DNA of 64,000 nt from Gnetum montanum (GCA_015680685.1 MNCI01037567.1:37163-101162); one strand, 5' to 3'. Shown: positions 35,530-47,678, counted from the first letter of the stretch. Notes: generated by a model not told the origin, from the sequence alone. Translations and numbers: made by a program.

Positions 35530-36600
35530 ATTTAGTATATTAATATCTACACCTATTTGAACTGGCCCTTGTTCATGTAAATATTCAACATATAGACTAA
35601 GCATACAAAATGTTCATAGGTAATCTCAAGGACATGGCTAAAATTTGATATTCAAATCTAGCAAATAATAGTATCACTAGCTGGGATGACATGAAAGCCT
35701 CATTTATAGCCTAGTTTGGTAATCAAATTGAGCAAACTCAACTATATAGTGATCTAGTTCAAATGAAATAGGAAAACAAGGAATCAATGATAGAATTCAA
35801 CATTAATTTTTAGAGATTTTTTGATTTATTCCAAGACTAGTTTCATCCAAGCAATGAAGTTTTAAGAGATACCTATCTAAATACTATGACTCCTAGGATC
35901 TCAATTTGATTATGTAGAACACCTAATGTCAATACTTTATCATACCTTTATAGTGAAGCTATAGAATTAGAAAGACAACTAACTCTAATCCCTGAAAATA
36001 CATATCCCTTGGCAAATAATCCTCAAAAGGGAATATTTCCAATCCAGATTTTAACTCAACACAAGGCCTTACCCTCAATCATTAGTTCCATGGATTTAAA
36101 GGTTGAAGAGCTTGATAAAGATAGGCTTTTAAAAGAAATGTCAAAAAAAATCAATAAGTTAGAAAAAACTATCAAAAATGAAAATTAAGGAAGATGAAGG
36201 ATTTAGAAAAGGTAGAAAATCATATATCCAAGGTGATTTCAAAGATGTTGAAGAAAAAGAAGATTTAGCCTATTCAAACTTAATAGAATTTGAAGAATTT
36301 AAATAACTCACATCCCCAAGCATACATTATTTGAAAAGATCATCTAGTGACAAAACATCTGAAGATTTAGAATTAGGATACTCTTTTAGTGATGAGTTTA
36401 ATAATAGTGATGAGCCTAGGTATGAATTTAGGAGTACAAAAGAAAAACCTACAACATCTAGGCCACCAAATACAATACCTAAACCTACTGGAAAACATAA
36501 AGCTTTTGAAGAAAAACAAAATTCAAAGAGAGATCTCAACCTAAAGAAGAATATCACTAAGATCCTCTCCCAAGAATGTTTTGGAAGGTAGGATTTTAAG
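35530..36600 (+). pseudogene. gag: gag of element D (Tat-like)
   Basis: Capsid-like text of plant Ty3 gag is visible. NNSITSWDDMKASFIA.FG lies near 35.67 kb, then SMIEFNINF.RFFDLFQ, FHPSNEVLRDTYLNTMTPR, and LYSEAIELERQLTLIPE near 35.95 kb. A Lys/Glu-rich segment VEELDKDRLLKEMSKKINKL lies at about 36.11 kb. An 86-codon open stretch at 36331-36588 is acidic, then Pro/Lys-rich, and links toward protease. No zinc knuckle was found. Stops are mostly TAG or TAA. Confidence 0.6.
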
Positions 36601-36889
36601 GTGAAGTAAAATATGAAATAATAGAAGATTTAAAAAGGATTAAAGCTAATATTTGCTTATATTTATTGACATTTAAAATAATTTGGAAGGATACTCCAAA
36701 ATAATTTTAGAAGAAATTAAGAATTTTAGAGTATACTCCAAAATGGAAGGAATCTTCTATATTTTAGAGGAAATTAAAATCTACTATAAGAAGAAAATGG
36801 AAGGAATCTACTATATGTCAAATGGAAGGATACTCCAAAATAATTTTAGAAGAAATTAAGAATAAGAAGAAAGTGGGTGAAGTTGTCAT

Positions 36890-37420
36890 ATATTTATAAT
36901 GACAAATCTACTAGTAAAACAGAGGTTGTGGCTAATAGAGATGTTTCCCCTTTCATATTGACTCTTAAACTAAAGGGAAAATATCTGCATAATTATTTAG
37001 TTAATTCAAGAGCTACTTCAACAGTAATGCCTATGACAATATGGATTAAACCTTGAAAATCAGATAAGGAAATTGTCCAAGTTGACAAAAGTAGAGTCAT
37101 GATAGTAGGCCAATTACAAAATATGCTGCTTCAATTAGCTTCAGATCCAAGTGTCAAAAGTAGAGTCACGATAGTAGGCTAGTTACAAAATATGCTGCTT
37201 CAATTAGCTTCAGATCTAAGGGTCAAAAGTAGAGTCACTATTTAAGTAGCTAATATTCCTAATTTGTATAGATCATTATTAAGTAGAAATTGGAGCTAAA
37301 ATTTCTTTGGATATATAGCTACAAACTACTCACATATGTGGTTACCATGGAAAGGTAAACCAAATTAGATTTATGTATATAGCAAACCACTAATGATAAA
37401 TAATGTGAATTTAGATGGAA
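36890..37420 (+). pseudogene. Protease of element D
   Basis: LVNSRATSTVMPM (Asn codon at 37003) corresponds to the retropepsin motif LVDSGAT, so the catalytic Asp and the following Gly are both changed. Downstream are NLYRSLLSRNWS and ATNYSHMWLPWKGKPN, the conserved end of this protease type. A 69-bp duplication inside it repeats 23 codons. Confidence 0.6.
37086..37240 (+). repeat. 69-bp tandem duplication inside protease
   Basis: Unit 1 is 37086-37154, unit 2 is 37155-37223, and a third partial unit starts at 37224 (CAAAAGTAGAGTCAC). Units differ at only a few positions. 69 bp equals 23 codons, so the frame is kept. Confidence 0.8.
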
Positions 37421-37521
37421 AAAATAAGAGAATTAAGTCAAGAAAAGTTGAATTAGAAGTCAGTTTAATTTAAGAAATATAAGTTATGCATTATGATGAT
37501 TAAACAGAAAAATTTTGGCAG

Positions 37522-37960
37522 TTACACTTTGACAAAGCTTGTAATTTAAGAGGATCAAGAATTGGTATTGCTCTAATTGGCACCAAAGGTTAAGCAGATC
37601 TAAAAGCTACACGATTGGAATTTCCTTGTGCCAATAATAGGGCTGAATATGAAGCTTTATGTAGATGTTTGAGAATGGCACATGAAATGGGAATTACCAA
37701 ATTAGTGGTTAAAGGAGATGCAAAACTCATATGCAATCAATTTGAAGAAAAATGTAGTGTTAAAAGCTCATTCTTTAAAACTTATAGGCAAATAGCAATA
37801 AGATTACTCAAAAATTTTATGGAATATAAAATTGAAAAAATCCTAAGGAAAAAGAATTAGAAGGTTGATGAGCTTGTTCTAGTAGCTTCAACTCAAGATT
37901 TATCAAGCATATTTGAAAGCCATAAAATAGTAATTGAGTTAGAACTAAAGCCAACAATCA
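37522..37960 (+). pseudogene. aRH (second, archaeal-type RNase H) of element D
   Basis: LHFDKACNLRGSRIGIALIG begins at 37522. It is followed by an 82-codon open stretch (37615-37857) with NNRAEYEALCRCL, then VVKGDAKLICNQFEE and, after one TAG, KVDELVLVAS. These give the four acidic RNase H positions (Asp in HFD, Glu in AEYE, Asp in KGDA, Asp in VDEL), all kept. The type is the extra RNase H found in Tat-lineage plant Ty3/gypsy elements. It directly follows protease here, unlike element F where it follows RT and RH. Two in-frame stops (about 37593 and 37858) break the frame. Confidence 0.7.
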
Positions 37961-38041
37961 CTAATAACGAGGATTATTTTGAAGTATTTAAATATGATCA
38001 CTATAACTATGGAAAAATCAATACTGAAAGAATCTAGGACA

Positions 38042-38070
38042 CCTTAGGTGGTCTTGTCGATCACCTAAGG
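38042..38070. repeat. Short inverted repeat, 9-bp stem
   Basis: CCTTAGGTG at 38042-38050 is complementary to CACCTAAGG at 38062-38070 with an 11-base loop. It lies just after the aRH frame. No poly-T tract follows, so I do not call it a terminator. Confidence 0.5.
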
Positions 38071-38099
38071 ACTTAAAAAATCTATTATAGAGCAAGATA

Positions 38100-40100
38100 A
38101 AATAAAAATGAGCTACAACATATAAAAAGATGATATAGTGCTAGATTCAAGAACAAAATGAGAGATGTATGAAATATAAATAATATGGCAAACAAAACAT
38201 ATGCAAAGCTTTTTATTTACTGCTATAAAGTTTGTTGTAAAATATACGCTTAGAAATGTAAATATTGAGGCTTTCAAAAAGCCTAAGAGTACAAAAAATA
38301 TCTTTAAAATCTAATGCAGGATGCAAGGTGTGTTCTACACTTGAATCTACACTTATCTCTCAATTAATCTACTCTCTAATAAATGTTGTCACAAGTTTCC
38401 TCCACTCTTAGTGATTTATGCTTTAAAAATGACTATAAAAGGTTGCAAAATCTACAACTTCTTCTCTACTCTTTGCTAAAATAGGTCTCTTTTTAGCAAA
38501 ATTCTACTTTACCAAAAATTTCTAAAAATGACATTGAATCTTATTTAAATAGGCTTTGAATTTGCTTCTCTTGTGTTGGTTACATTTCCATATGCTTTCT
38601 AGACCATTACATGATGTATTTGGTTCATTTTCATGGTCTAAAACTACAGCGTATGGGTTACCATCATTTTTGACTTTTTCCATCACATTTGGTAGCATAT
38701 TTGAGTTATTTTTCATGGCCCAAAACTATAGTGTATGGGCACCAATATTTTTGAATTTTTGTATTGTACTTGGTAGTGTATTTAGCATTTTACTTTTCAT
38801 ACATAGGCACAAAGAAATTCACAACGTGTAGATCATGAACTTCATTTTACATATTGAAAATAGCCAAAATTATGATTAACAAAAGATTACAAGATAATAT
38901 TTCTTAAGAGAAATCAAGGCATTTATGTTTTCTTTTGATTCCAATCAAATTACATGACAAAAATTTGGCTACTAGGCTTCTTGTTTATAATATGAATTTT
39001 CTATGAGGTGTTTCATTGATCCCTCTTTATTGATGTTTCAAAGATTGACCTAAGAGACATCAAAAAAAATTATGAAACACTACCACAGGTTCATCACCAA
39101 TGCTCCCTCTCTACACTTGATTTTATAGCTACTAAATCATGCCAAGGAGTGATTGTGAGGGTGAAATAAGGCTAAAATGGAATGTAAAGAATTTTGGGTG
39201 AGACAATGGTTACATTGGCTACTCGAATGGTCACATTGGCTTGATGAAGAATCCCAAATGTTTTGACATCATGGTTATAGCATAGTAACATGGTTGCTAG
39301 CTAGTGAGGTCTTCATGCTTCATGCTAGAACTATTGGTTACTAGATGATGTTTAGAGTAACTAGCAGCTCTCTCTTCTCATTTGTTTCTTTTGGAGAGAT
39401 GTTGATTTGATTAACTTCAAGCTTCATTGATCTCTTAGATTTCTTGGCATTTTCTTACTTTTTTTCTTGTGGGAGAAAAACCTTCATTAGGTTTCATTGC
39501 CAAGACCAAATTTTTATTTAATTTTCTCACTAAATGAGGAGTTTGGTAGTCTAGTGAACTTGATTGGTAGAGCGTGTAGAAGAATATGTCACATGTCTAT
39601 AGTGCATGAATGTCAAACATAGGTTTTCATTGTTAGCAAGGTAAGGAAAGCCAAATTTTGGTTACCAAGTTATGGCTTAAGAGGGATAACGAAAGTGATG
39701 TGAGGCAAGCATTGTTAGTAAGGTCGAACAAGCTCCTCAAATTGCATGCATCAAGATTGCCTAGTAACTTACCACTATGATGAGTCACACCTCTACAATG
39801 GCTCTAGGCTTATCTTACAAACAAAAATCCAAGAGTACAAGAAAACATGTCAAAGAATAGGTGCAATTACAAAAGGTTATATGAGACAACAAGCAAATAC
39901 AAGACATCATATGTTATAATCAGGAGAACATGGTAACTTTATATCTTTTTTTACAAATTCATACAAATTTTTTAGTATTTTAAGATGCCAAAAGATAGAA
40001 TGAAAGGTCACATAGGCTCACTGGTTATATGCCACTAGAGTTCTCAATGTCGATCATTCATCCAAACTTGTAAACAAAGGAAAACAAAGGCTAGAAACAA
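38100..40100. other. Flank or 3' LTR of element F; few nameable features
   Basis: This lies downstream (in minus sense) of the element F integrase and probably contains its 3' untranslated region and LTR, but no LTR ends could be fixed. The only clear internal structure is the 81-bp tandem repeat. No coding domain was recognised. Confidence 0.35.
38615..38795 (+). repeat. 81-bp tandem repeat (2+ units)
   Basis: Units start TGTATTTGG at 38615, CATATTTGA at 38696 and TGTATTTAG at 38777, each 81 bp apart. The first two share AAAACTA.AG.GTATGGG and ACTTGGTA/ATTTGGTA ends. Confidence 0.7.
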
Positions 40101-40109
40101 ATAAGTTAA

Positions 40110-41250
40110 TGTTCAATGTAATAAGTTTTGATATAGGAATGGTTGATAGGATTGATCAATTCATTCCCATCCATGTTTTCCAATCTAAATGCTCTATTAC
40201 CATATACTTTAGTAACCAAGAAAAGTCCCTCCCAGTTGGCTAAGAATTTTTCTATGTATTTGCACACAGCCTTGAGGACAAGGTCACCTTCCTTGATTTT
40301 CTACCAATTTGGATCATGAAAGTGATGTTGTTTCTACTTCTCTTGATATCATTCGATGTTGGTAAGCATTTTTATTCATTACTCTTCCATCAAGTTGAGG
40401 TTAATGGTACACAACTTATTATTCTGTTGACTGTTAATGTAGTTAGATAAAGCTACACTTAAGGATGGAACCTACAATTTGAGAGGAAAAAGAACTTCAC
40501 ATCCATAAACTAGACTATATTGCATGGCATTTCTTGTACTCCCATATGTTGACCTATAATCCCAGAGTTCATTTAATAGTTATTCATGCCATCTACATTT
40601 ATCATTCTTTAACATTTTCTTCAAAAGATTAATGATGATCTTTTTGTTGGCTTCAACTTAACCATTAGTTGTGGATAGTAGGGTAATGAAAAGAATTGCT
40701 TAATTTTTAATTATTGATAAAAGGCTTTCATTTCTTGTGTGCTAAACTATGGTACATTATCTTTGACAATGGTTAAAGATAGGCCAAAATGGAATACTAT
40801 GTTATCTAAGATGAAGTTACACACTTGTTAAGACATTGTTTTTCTTAAAGAAATAGCTTTAACCCACCTCATGAAATACTTGGTTGTAGTAATAATAAAG
40901 CTATGTCCTATAGAGGAATTAGGAGTTATAGGTCCAATTATGTCAATACCCCATCATTGGAATGGCCATGAAATCTTAGTGATGTGTAACTCAATTGGTG
41001 ACATGTGTATAACATTGTTATACCATTAATGGATGTCACAAGTCTTTACCTTTTCTAGGTAGTCACTCTCCATGTAGGTCCAATAATATCCTAGGCATCT
41101 AATCTTAACAGTCATGGCTCTAGTCCTATATGTCCTCCACAAATGCCATTGTGTACCTATTCTAAGATCATATGGGAATCTACTTGTCTCAAGCCTACTA
41201 ACAATACATCACCATAGGACCATCAAAATAATGTGTTATTGACTATAATG
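40110..41250 (-). pseudogene. Integrase of element F
   Basis: The zinc-binding N-terminus is readable: HMGARAMTVKIRCLGYYW, then VKTCDIH near 41.04 kb. The core has WGIDIIGPITPNSSIGHSF near 40.95 kb, TVKDN for the second Asp, and YYPQ.NG.VEPTNK-type text split over frames near 40.65 kb. The C-terminal part reads GDLVLKAVCKYIEKF and LANWEGLFLVTKVYG, then FRLENMDGNELINPIN near 40.14 kb. This is the usual Tat integrase tail. Confidence 0.55.
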
Positions 41251-41379
41251 ATAGATTATTTTGATCATTTATGTATAACATCCTTTTGAGCAAAAGTTAG
41301 GTTTTGTCAGGGTTTCTCATGCATGAGATAAAACTTGATGTCATCATACCATTCCTGTTCAGACATGTTATCTATGGTT

Positions 41380-42300
41380 GCTATAGAGGTTATTTGAGTT
41401 TTTTTTTCATGATACTAAGAGCATGATTTTTCATCATGGAAGGTAACTTGCTAAGCATATCAAGCATCACACTTAGGACTAAAGTGGTAATGGCATTACC
41501 TAACATGTTTTCAGCTCAAGGCATATCTTGGATATCAATATCTATAAACTAATAAATCAAGGTTTTGAGTAATTCATAGTAAGGTTGTAGGTATTTTTCC
41601 TTACATGCATAAACTTTAGTCACTTGGCTAACTACTAGTTGAGAATCACCTTTCACAATTAAACACATAAATCCATAGTTACAAGCTATCATCAAACCTC
41701 TAATTAACCCTTCATATTTCACTCTTTTGTTAGTACATAGAAATTGAAAATGATAAGAGAAAGATTAGATCTCACTAGAGGGGAGTGTTATGATGATGAC
41801 AGCACTAGCTCCATGTGTGGTTGAAGCTCTATTGAAGTGCATGATGGTCTCATATCCTTTGGGTACATCGTTAATAATATTGACATGTTCATTAGGGAAC
41901 TTAGGATCTATGGCTACATCGTCCTGTATTGGGAAAGTTGCCAACTACATGGCTATGGATTAACCTTTAGTTGAGGCCTAAGAGATGTAATGTAGGTCAA
42001 ACTCAACTATTATGACTTTCCATTTGGCTTTTCATCTACTCTCATAAATGTTGGTCATAATGGCTCTTTGTATGTTGTCCTTACATATGACATTAGCTTG
42101 ACCTTTGAAGAGGTAGTGTCTCCATTTCTTCGAGGAGAAGACTAAGACTAGGTAGTGCTTTTTAACATAATTGTATTAGGTCATATAAGCTATCAAAGCA
42201 TGGCTCAAATAGTAAAAAATTAACTCCACTCCATCATCTCATTTTTTATAGAGTAAAGGGGCTATGGATGTGTTGGAGATTGCAAGGTAGAAGTAGAATG
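41380..42300 (-). pseudogene. RNase H remnant and aRH of element F
   Basis: The aRH part is clear. TNKRVKYEGL at 41734-41705 corresponds to the TNN.AEYEAL motif, followed by MIACNYGFMCLIVKGDSQLV and TKVYACKEKYL. The Glu of AEYE is replaced by Lys (VKYE). The preceding classical RNase H (42.3-41.9 kb) is only weakly readable. Confidence 0.5.
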
Positions 42301-42449
42301 ATTTATCCTTTTGAGGTGGGTATACAGCAGGCAATTGGACTAACTCTTAATTAATGTTATCATAGGCCTCTTGGCATTAGTTTATCCACTCATAGTAAAT
42401 GCCCTTCTTAAGAAAGTGTTGCATGAGTTGTAGTTTGTCAATGAGTCTC

Positions 42450-43420
42450 GAGATGAACATATGAATGAATTGCAATCTACCTTGCAAACGTCGTAGTTCC
42501 TATAGTTACTAGGAGTTAATAAGTTTTTTATGGTCTTAACCTTACTGGGATTGACATGTATTCCTACCTCTAAGACTATGAAACTAAGAATTTTACTAGT
42601 TTTAATTCAAAGTTCATACTTGAGATAGCATTAAAGTACTAGGTTTAGGTCTTATGCATGATCATTGGTCATCTTGGACTTTACGACTATATTTTCAACA
42701 TAAACATTAATCAACCCTAGCATGTAATCACTGATGATATAGGTGATAGCTCATTGGTACATTGCACCCACATTCCTTAGACCAAAAGGCATCATTATGT
42801 AATAAAAGGTTCTCCAAGAGGTCATGAAGGTTATATACAACTAATTTTCTAGGTTAATCTTAACTTGATTAAATCCTTAGAATCCATCCATAAAGGATAA
42901 TAAGACATAGTCAACCATAGTATTGATAAGTTGATCAATACTAGGTAAAGCCAAATGATCTTTAATGGTCACATTGTTGAGGTCATTGAAATTAATACAA
43001 ATATGAATACTCCTATTTTTCTTAGGGACTATGACTATGTTAGATACCTAATCAACATAATCAATAACTCAGATAAAACCTACTTGATAGAGTTTCTTGA
43101 TCTCATCATGGGCTGCCAAGGCTAGGTCTAGTCTAATTTTACATACCTTCTGTTTGATAGGTTTGATACTATGGTCAAGTATAATGTTCTATTGAACCAA
43201 GCATGGGTCAAGTCCTAGGATGTCTTCATATGATCATGAAAAGGCTTTCATGTTGTCTTGTAGATCCTTGATGATATCTTGGGTTATCTGTGGTTTGAGT
43301 GAGGAGCTTAGTTTCAAGGTTTTCTCTTCATCATTGTGGGTTGTAATAGGGACTTCAACTAGAGAATCCTCTATAATTTCTCTAACCTCTAGGTCAAGGA
43401 TTTTTACTATGTAATCATGC
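42450..43420 (-). pseudogene. RT of element F
   Basis: The linker text AFS.SYEDILGLDPCLVQ lies near 43.21 kb, then IVPKKNRSIRICINFNDLN and ALPSIDQLI, LLSFMDGF.GFNQVKI. The catalytic YVDD is replaced by YVEN (plus 42691-42702), followed by IVVKSKM. Both catalytic Asp positions are therefore changed. Confidence 0.6.
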
Positions 43421-43614
43421 CATTCTATGACTTTTTTATTAAGGCTATATGGTCGAACAAGCTCCCAGGCTTAAGATCTAGGTATTCAAGGTCAATTGAT
43501 CATACCGTATCATCCATTCAGGTTTAAAGGTAGGTAAAATTATGCCCATGAATCCATAGTTTGATCCTACATGTTAATAAATGCATATTAACTAGCATCT
43601 ATATGGTGTACTTT

Positions 43615-44135
43615 TGTTAAACAAAGTAAAAATAATACAAAATTGTATAACAATGGAGAAAAATAAAGCAAAACAAGGTCAAAACAAAGTAAAATGAAGC
43701 AAAATAAGGTAAAGCAAGGTCACAACAAGGTAAACTAAGGAGAAAAAAGGTACATTAAGGTGAAACAAGCTAGAACATGGGCCAAATGATGCAGAATAAG
43801 GTTAAATAAGGGCCAAATGAAGTCAACATAATGGAAAATGGTGTAAAACAAGGTCAAATAAAGTCTTAATCATATCAAAATTGGGTAAAATGAGGCTAAA
43901 CAATGTCAAATGATGTGAAATGATATTAAATAATGTTAAATGATATAAAATGATGTCAAATTATGTCAAATGAGGCTCAATGAGGTCAACTAGTGTCAAA
44001 ACAATGTAAAAAGATGTCAAATAATATTAAATGATATAGAATGAGGTAAAACAAGATCAAATAAGGCCCAAATAATGTCAAAATAAGGTATAATGAGGTC
44101 AAACAAGGTTGAATAAGGTTAAAATAAAATTTTTT
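43615..44135 (+). repeat. Degenerate AAGGTCAAA-type tandem tract, copy B
   Basis: Dozens of variations such as AAGGTCAAAACAAAG, AATGATGTCAAAT and AAGGTTAAAATA succeed one another every 10-14 bases. The matching tract in copy A is at 7750-8065 on the other strand. Confidence 0.6.
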
Positions 44136-44255
44136 ACTTTTTAGGTCATTATATGATCGAAATAAGCCAAAATCTAATGAGAACAAGCCATAAATGGCTA
44201 AAATAATGGATTTTTATGTTCCATAGGCTAATAAAAGCTTAGTATTCTCATTTCC

Positions 44256-44480
44256 AATGTGTGGAAGGTAGTGGGATAATGTGTGAACATTGTGGGCTAT
44301 ATCCATAGAATGTAAGACCTGGTGCGGTAATGTGTGAGCAATAGGGATGAGCTTGCCAGTGGGTGGAACCTAGGTTGTCAATGTGTGAGCACTCTGGGTC
44401 AAATCCTCTAAGTGTGGGACTTATTTAGGTAGTGTTGAGCACTTGGAGACACATCCATAACATGTGGGACCTAGATCAAT
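44256..44480 (+). repeat. 51-bp tandem repeat (4 units)
   Basis: Units are 44278-44328, 44329-44379, 44380-44430 and 44431-44480, with a 22-bp partial unit in front. Three of them begin AATGTGTGA(A/G)CA, and each contains a (T/G)G.GGGAC or TAAGACCT-like centre. Divergence between units is high but the 51-51-51-50 spacing is exact. Confidence 0.7.
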
Positions 44481-47200
44481 ATCTTGTGAGAAATGTTGAC
44501 TCAGTTTATGGCTTCTTTAGCTTGGTATGTTAGAGTATGAGTAGTATGTGATGAATTCATGGCTTTTTTGACCATCCTGGGTAACATTCAAGCAATATTA
44601 ACCATGTCAATAATTGGTTTATGTCTCACATGCTATCCCATACATTGGTGTAGTGTGTGCATAGTTCATAGTTGGTTTAACAATTTTTAGGTAGGTATGG
44701 ACAATACTAGCTTGGTCAATAACTTGTTTATATCCCATACACTACCCTATACACTAGCACTACATATGGGATTGATGATATCTTTGGTAGAAAGTTGTGG
44801 GATCCACATGTCAATGTGTGGACTAATCCCAGAAACATATGAGCCATGAACTCAAATTTGATAGCATATGGAAGCTATAGTCCTTATCAATTTCCCTTGC
44901 CCAATGTATGAGACATTTGGTGGTTTGGTTTTATGGTTGTGAGGTCTACCTATTAGTTTTTTCAACCATTTTTGACAACGTATAAGATCCTAGATGTCAA
45001 TTTCATGACAAGATGCAACATATGAAGTTAATTTCCCAATTAGTTTACTACCCATAGCATGTGAAACTCTTACTAATTCTTCATAGGCACTATGGAGTCC
45101 AATAGGGAACATATGGGGTAGCATGTGGGGTAAGGGAAATTAATTTAACATAGATTGCTAGCATATAACTAATTTTCCACCCCCAATTTGTAAGGTAGCA
45201 TTTTGAGTTATGGATATTTTTTCCATGTCTATGGGGATTACACAACCAAAATCAACCATGTTTGCAACATTCAAGCTAGAAAAACCAAATTTTTCACTAG
45301 AAGCCAGCATATGGATCTAATTTCCTAGCTAATTTCCAAACCATAGTGTGTGAACGGCAGTTCTTACTGTGTATGGAAGGCTATTCACAGCATGTGGGAA
45401 ATTGGGAGAGGATTTTTTAGCCAAAGCTTAGCTTATGAGCTTAATTTCTCATCTGATTTCCTTTGCCCATCATGTGAGAGCTAGACTTAGGATTGTAGAT
45501 TCATTTGCATAACATATTCTAGTAATTTTTACTTTTTCCTACCTCTTGTACCCAACGTGTTGTAGTAAACCTAGGAATTTCTTTCTATAGTAGCCAGAGG
45601 CAAAACTCTCAAATTTTGGCAACCATGGTGAAGAAAAGTTGATTGACAAGCCAAAATCCGAGATTAGAAGAGATAGAGGAGGCTATACATATTACATCAA
45701 GGCTTTGAAATCCATCTTCATGAAAGGGAAATTTATCAATGACTACCAAGTACCATTTTGCATCATTTTTTCCATTTTCTGGCCAAATTGTGAAAATCTT
45801 TTCCCACTTTTAATATTTACTTGCTTTCAACTGCATCAAATTTAGGTTTTAGGGTTTCTGATTGTCATGGGGATGAGATTTAGGATATTTGACATTTTTT
45901 TGGCAAAAATGTTGGTTTTGTTCCAAGCACATGTGGAGCATTGATGCCCTATTTTGCCTTTTTCTAATGAAATTTTGTTGTTTTTCTAGGCTATATGTGA
46001 GGAAATTTATAATTTTCGACTTCATAGATCAATTGTTTAGGGTCTTTCAACTATGATAGAGATGGAATTGAATATTTTGAAATTTTTCTTGCAGAGATTC
46101 AAAATTGTTTTCTTTCCCTGTGTATAGCATTCTAGTTGTGGCTTGTTTTCTAGGGTTTTGTAGTATTTCTATCATTAAATTGGCAACATTGGCAAGGTTT
46201 TTACCATATATGGCTAGTGTCCTAGATCCTTGGGAAGCCTAGATGCATTTGAAGGATTTTGGACTATGTTTGAATTTTTAAACTTTTTTTGAATTTTTTA
46301 TGGGTTTTTTTGTACAATCAATGGCTTTCAAACTCAGAATTTTTTTCTAGTCAAATTTAATGAAATTTTATGTTTTTTATGCAATTGTATGTCAGCACTG
46401 TTGATGAATCTAAGTTTTTCTAGCCATGTTTACTACATTTGTAATTGAAAATAATTTTTTAACATTTCTAGAGTTTTTCCCAATCCTCGAGGCCTACATT
46501 GGTCAAATTCTATCTTGTTTGTAAAGTTTTTGAGTTTTTTCCAACCAGCATTGATAACATCTAAGTGTTGGAGGTTGAATTTGGGCACTGTGGGTTTTTT
46601 TTTTTTCAATCCCATGGCTAGCATGTGAGTGCCTAGGCTCTACAAGAGTAGGGTATGGCACTTCGTGGGTTGACATGCTAGAGTATAAGGCAATTTAGAA
46701 TTTTTCTATGAAAAGAAATGACAATGTATGAGCTCATAGAACCAAGAAAACTTATTTTTTTCATCTCATTCTTCCCACATTCTTATTTTTTGGCATCTTT
46801 TGGACTTTTTCACTATTTTCTTTAGGAATTTCCCACTTACCAAGCTTCCGCACTATCAATCTTAGCAAACAATACTTGTGAAAATTTGGCTAAATGTTAA
46901 CTATTTGACAAAATATCAAACTTGGTCTTGCAAAGTGTGAATTATCTTGTTTTCATGCAAATATTCATTAGCATAGCAAACCTAATTTTTTCTATGTCAC
47001 ATGCTTATGAAAATGTCTAATGTAATTTCTTACTATGTTCATTGAGATATACAAAGGCATAATTTTAATTTGTACTGCATTGGTAATCATGTTGATAAGC
47101 TTGGTTATTTTTTTATTATTTTGTTCTCATGACAAAATTTCCATTCATAAGGTTATTTTTACTTGAATTTTTTTTTAGTTCTTAACTATTGTAAGGTCTT
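44481..47200 (+). other. Array tail and AT-rich stretch upstream of copy B exons
   Basis: Two GTCAATAA.T(T/G)G.TTTAT units lie about 116 bp apart (44608, 44724). The rest (45.6-47.2 kb) is T-rich with short open frames, none with recognised motifs, and corresponds in position to 6.28-4.26 kb of copy A. A branch/polypyrimidine context precedes the acceptor at 47226-47227. Confidence 0.35.
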
Positions 47201-47678
47201 ATGGCTATATATTTTGGCTATGTACAGGGCTCTAATGAAACTAGTTTTGATCGTTGTGGAATTGGAATGTTGTGCTATATAGGAGTGGCTACCCAAAAGA
47301 GTTTAATACCTAACATGACCATTAATGAGTGCACACAAGCATGGTTTAGGCTTGGTTGTAAATATTTTCTAATATACTTGCTCCAGCATTATATTGTGAT
47401 CATGTGGTCACACCTGGTCGCAGATGTTGCAATTGTAATTATAGAGGCTCTTGTGGCAGGGTCCTCTAATTACATCTTAAAGTACATAGTGGATGATCCT
47501 AATATCGAGATAAAAACTAACCAAGATGAGAGCCTACACTCTGTATGGGTTTAACAATTATTTCACATCTAGGAGATGCCAATGTATTCCCAATATAAGG
47601 CAAACAACACCTTAATGTTTGATCATAAATTGAACACTTATTTCAAAATCCTCCTAGAATCAGCTACTTTCTAGAGAG

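Larger units (their letters stand above)
28450..38100 (+). mobile_element. Element D: family 2 block followed by gag-protease-aRH
   Basis: Plus-strand order is leader, hairpin array (29.0-31.1 kb), family 2 reading frame (31.40-34.26), tail to about 35.03 kb, gag (35.5-36.6), protease (36.9-37.4) and aRH-type RNase H (37.52-37.95). No RT, RNase H or integrase follows, because the sequence changes to the flank of element F near 38.1 kb. The family 2 block is either this element's 5' LTR or an extra 5' gene region. A weak initiator-Met PBS candidate (TTGTATCATAGACC at about 35034-35047) lies right after the block. Confidence 0.5.
40110..43500 (-). mobile_element. Tat-like Ty3/gypsy element F (pol region)
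   Basis: Minus-strand order is a pre-RT linker (43.4-43.1 kb), RT (43.1-42.45), RNase H (about 42.3-41.9), aRH (41.85-41.4) and integrase (41.25-40.1). RT-RH-aRH-INT is the usual Tat order. gag and protease are missing; upstream sequence is copy B of family 1, so F is truncated or was cut by B. Frames are heavily interrupted. Confidence 0.65.

Noticed and set aside
36327-36557. Minus-strand 76-codon frame
   Set aside because: It is antisense to the gag-protease linker of element D, which is open in the plus-strand frame.
43986-44186. Very hydrophobic minus-strand open frame (membrane-protein look)
   Set aside because: It is the reverse of the AAGGTCAAA-type tandem tract, where a Leu/Tyr/Phe pattern follows automatically from the repeat.
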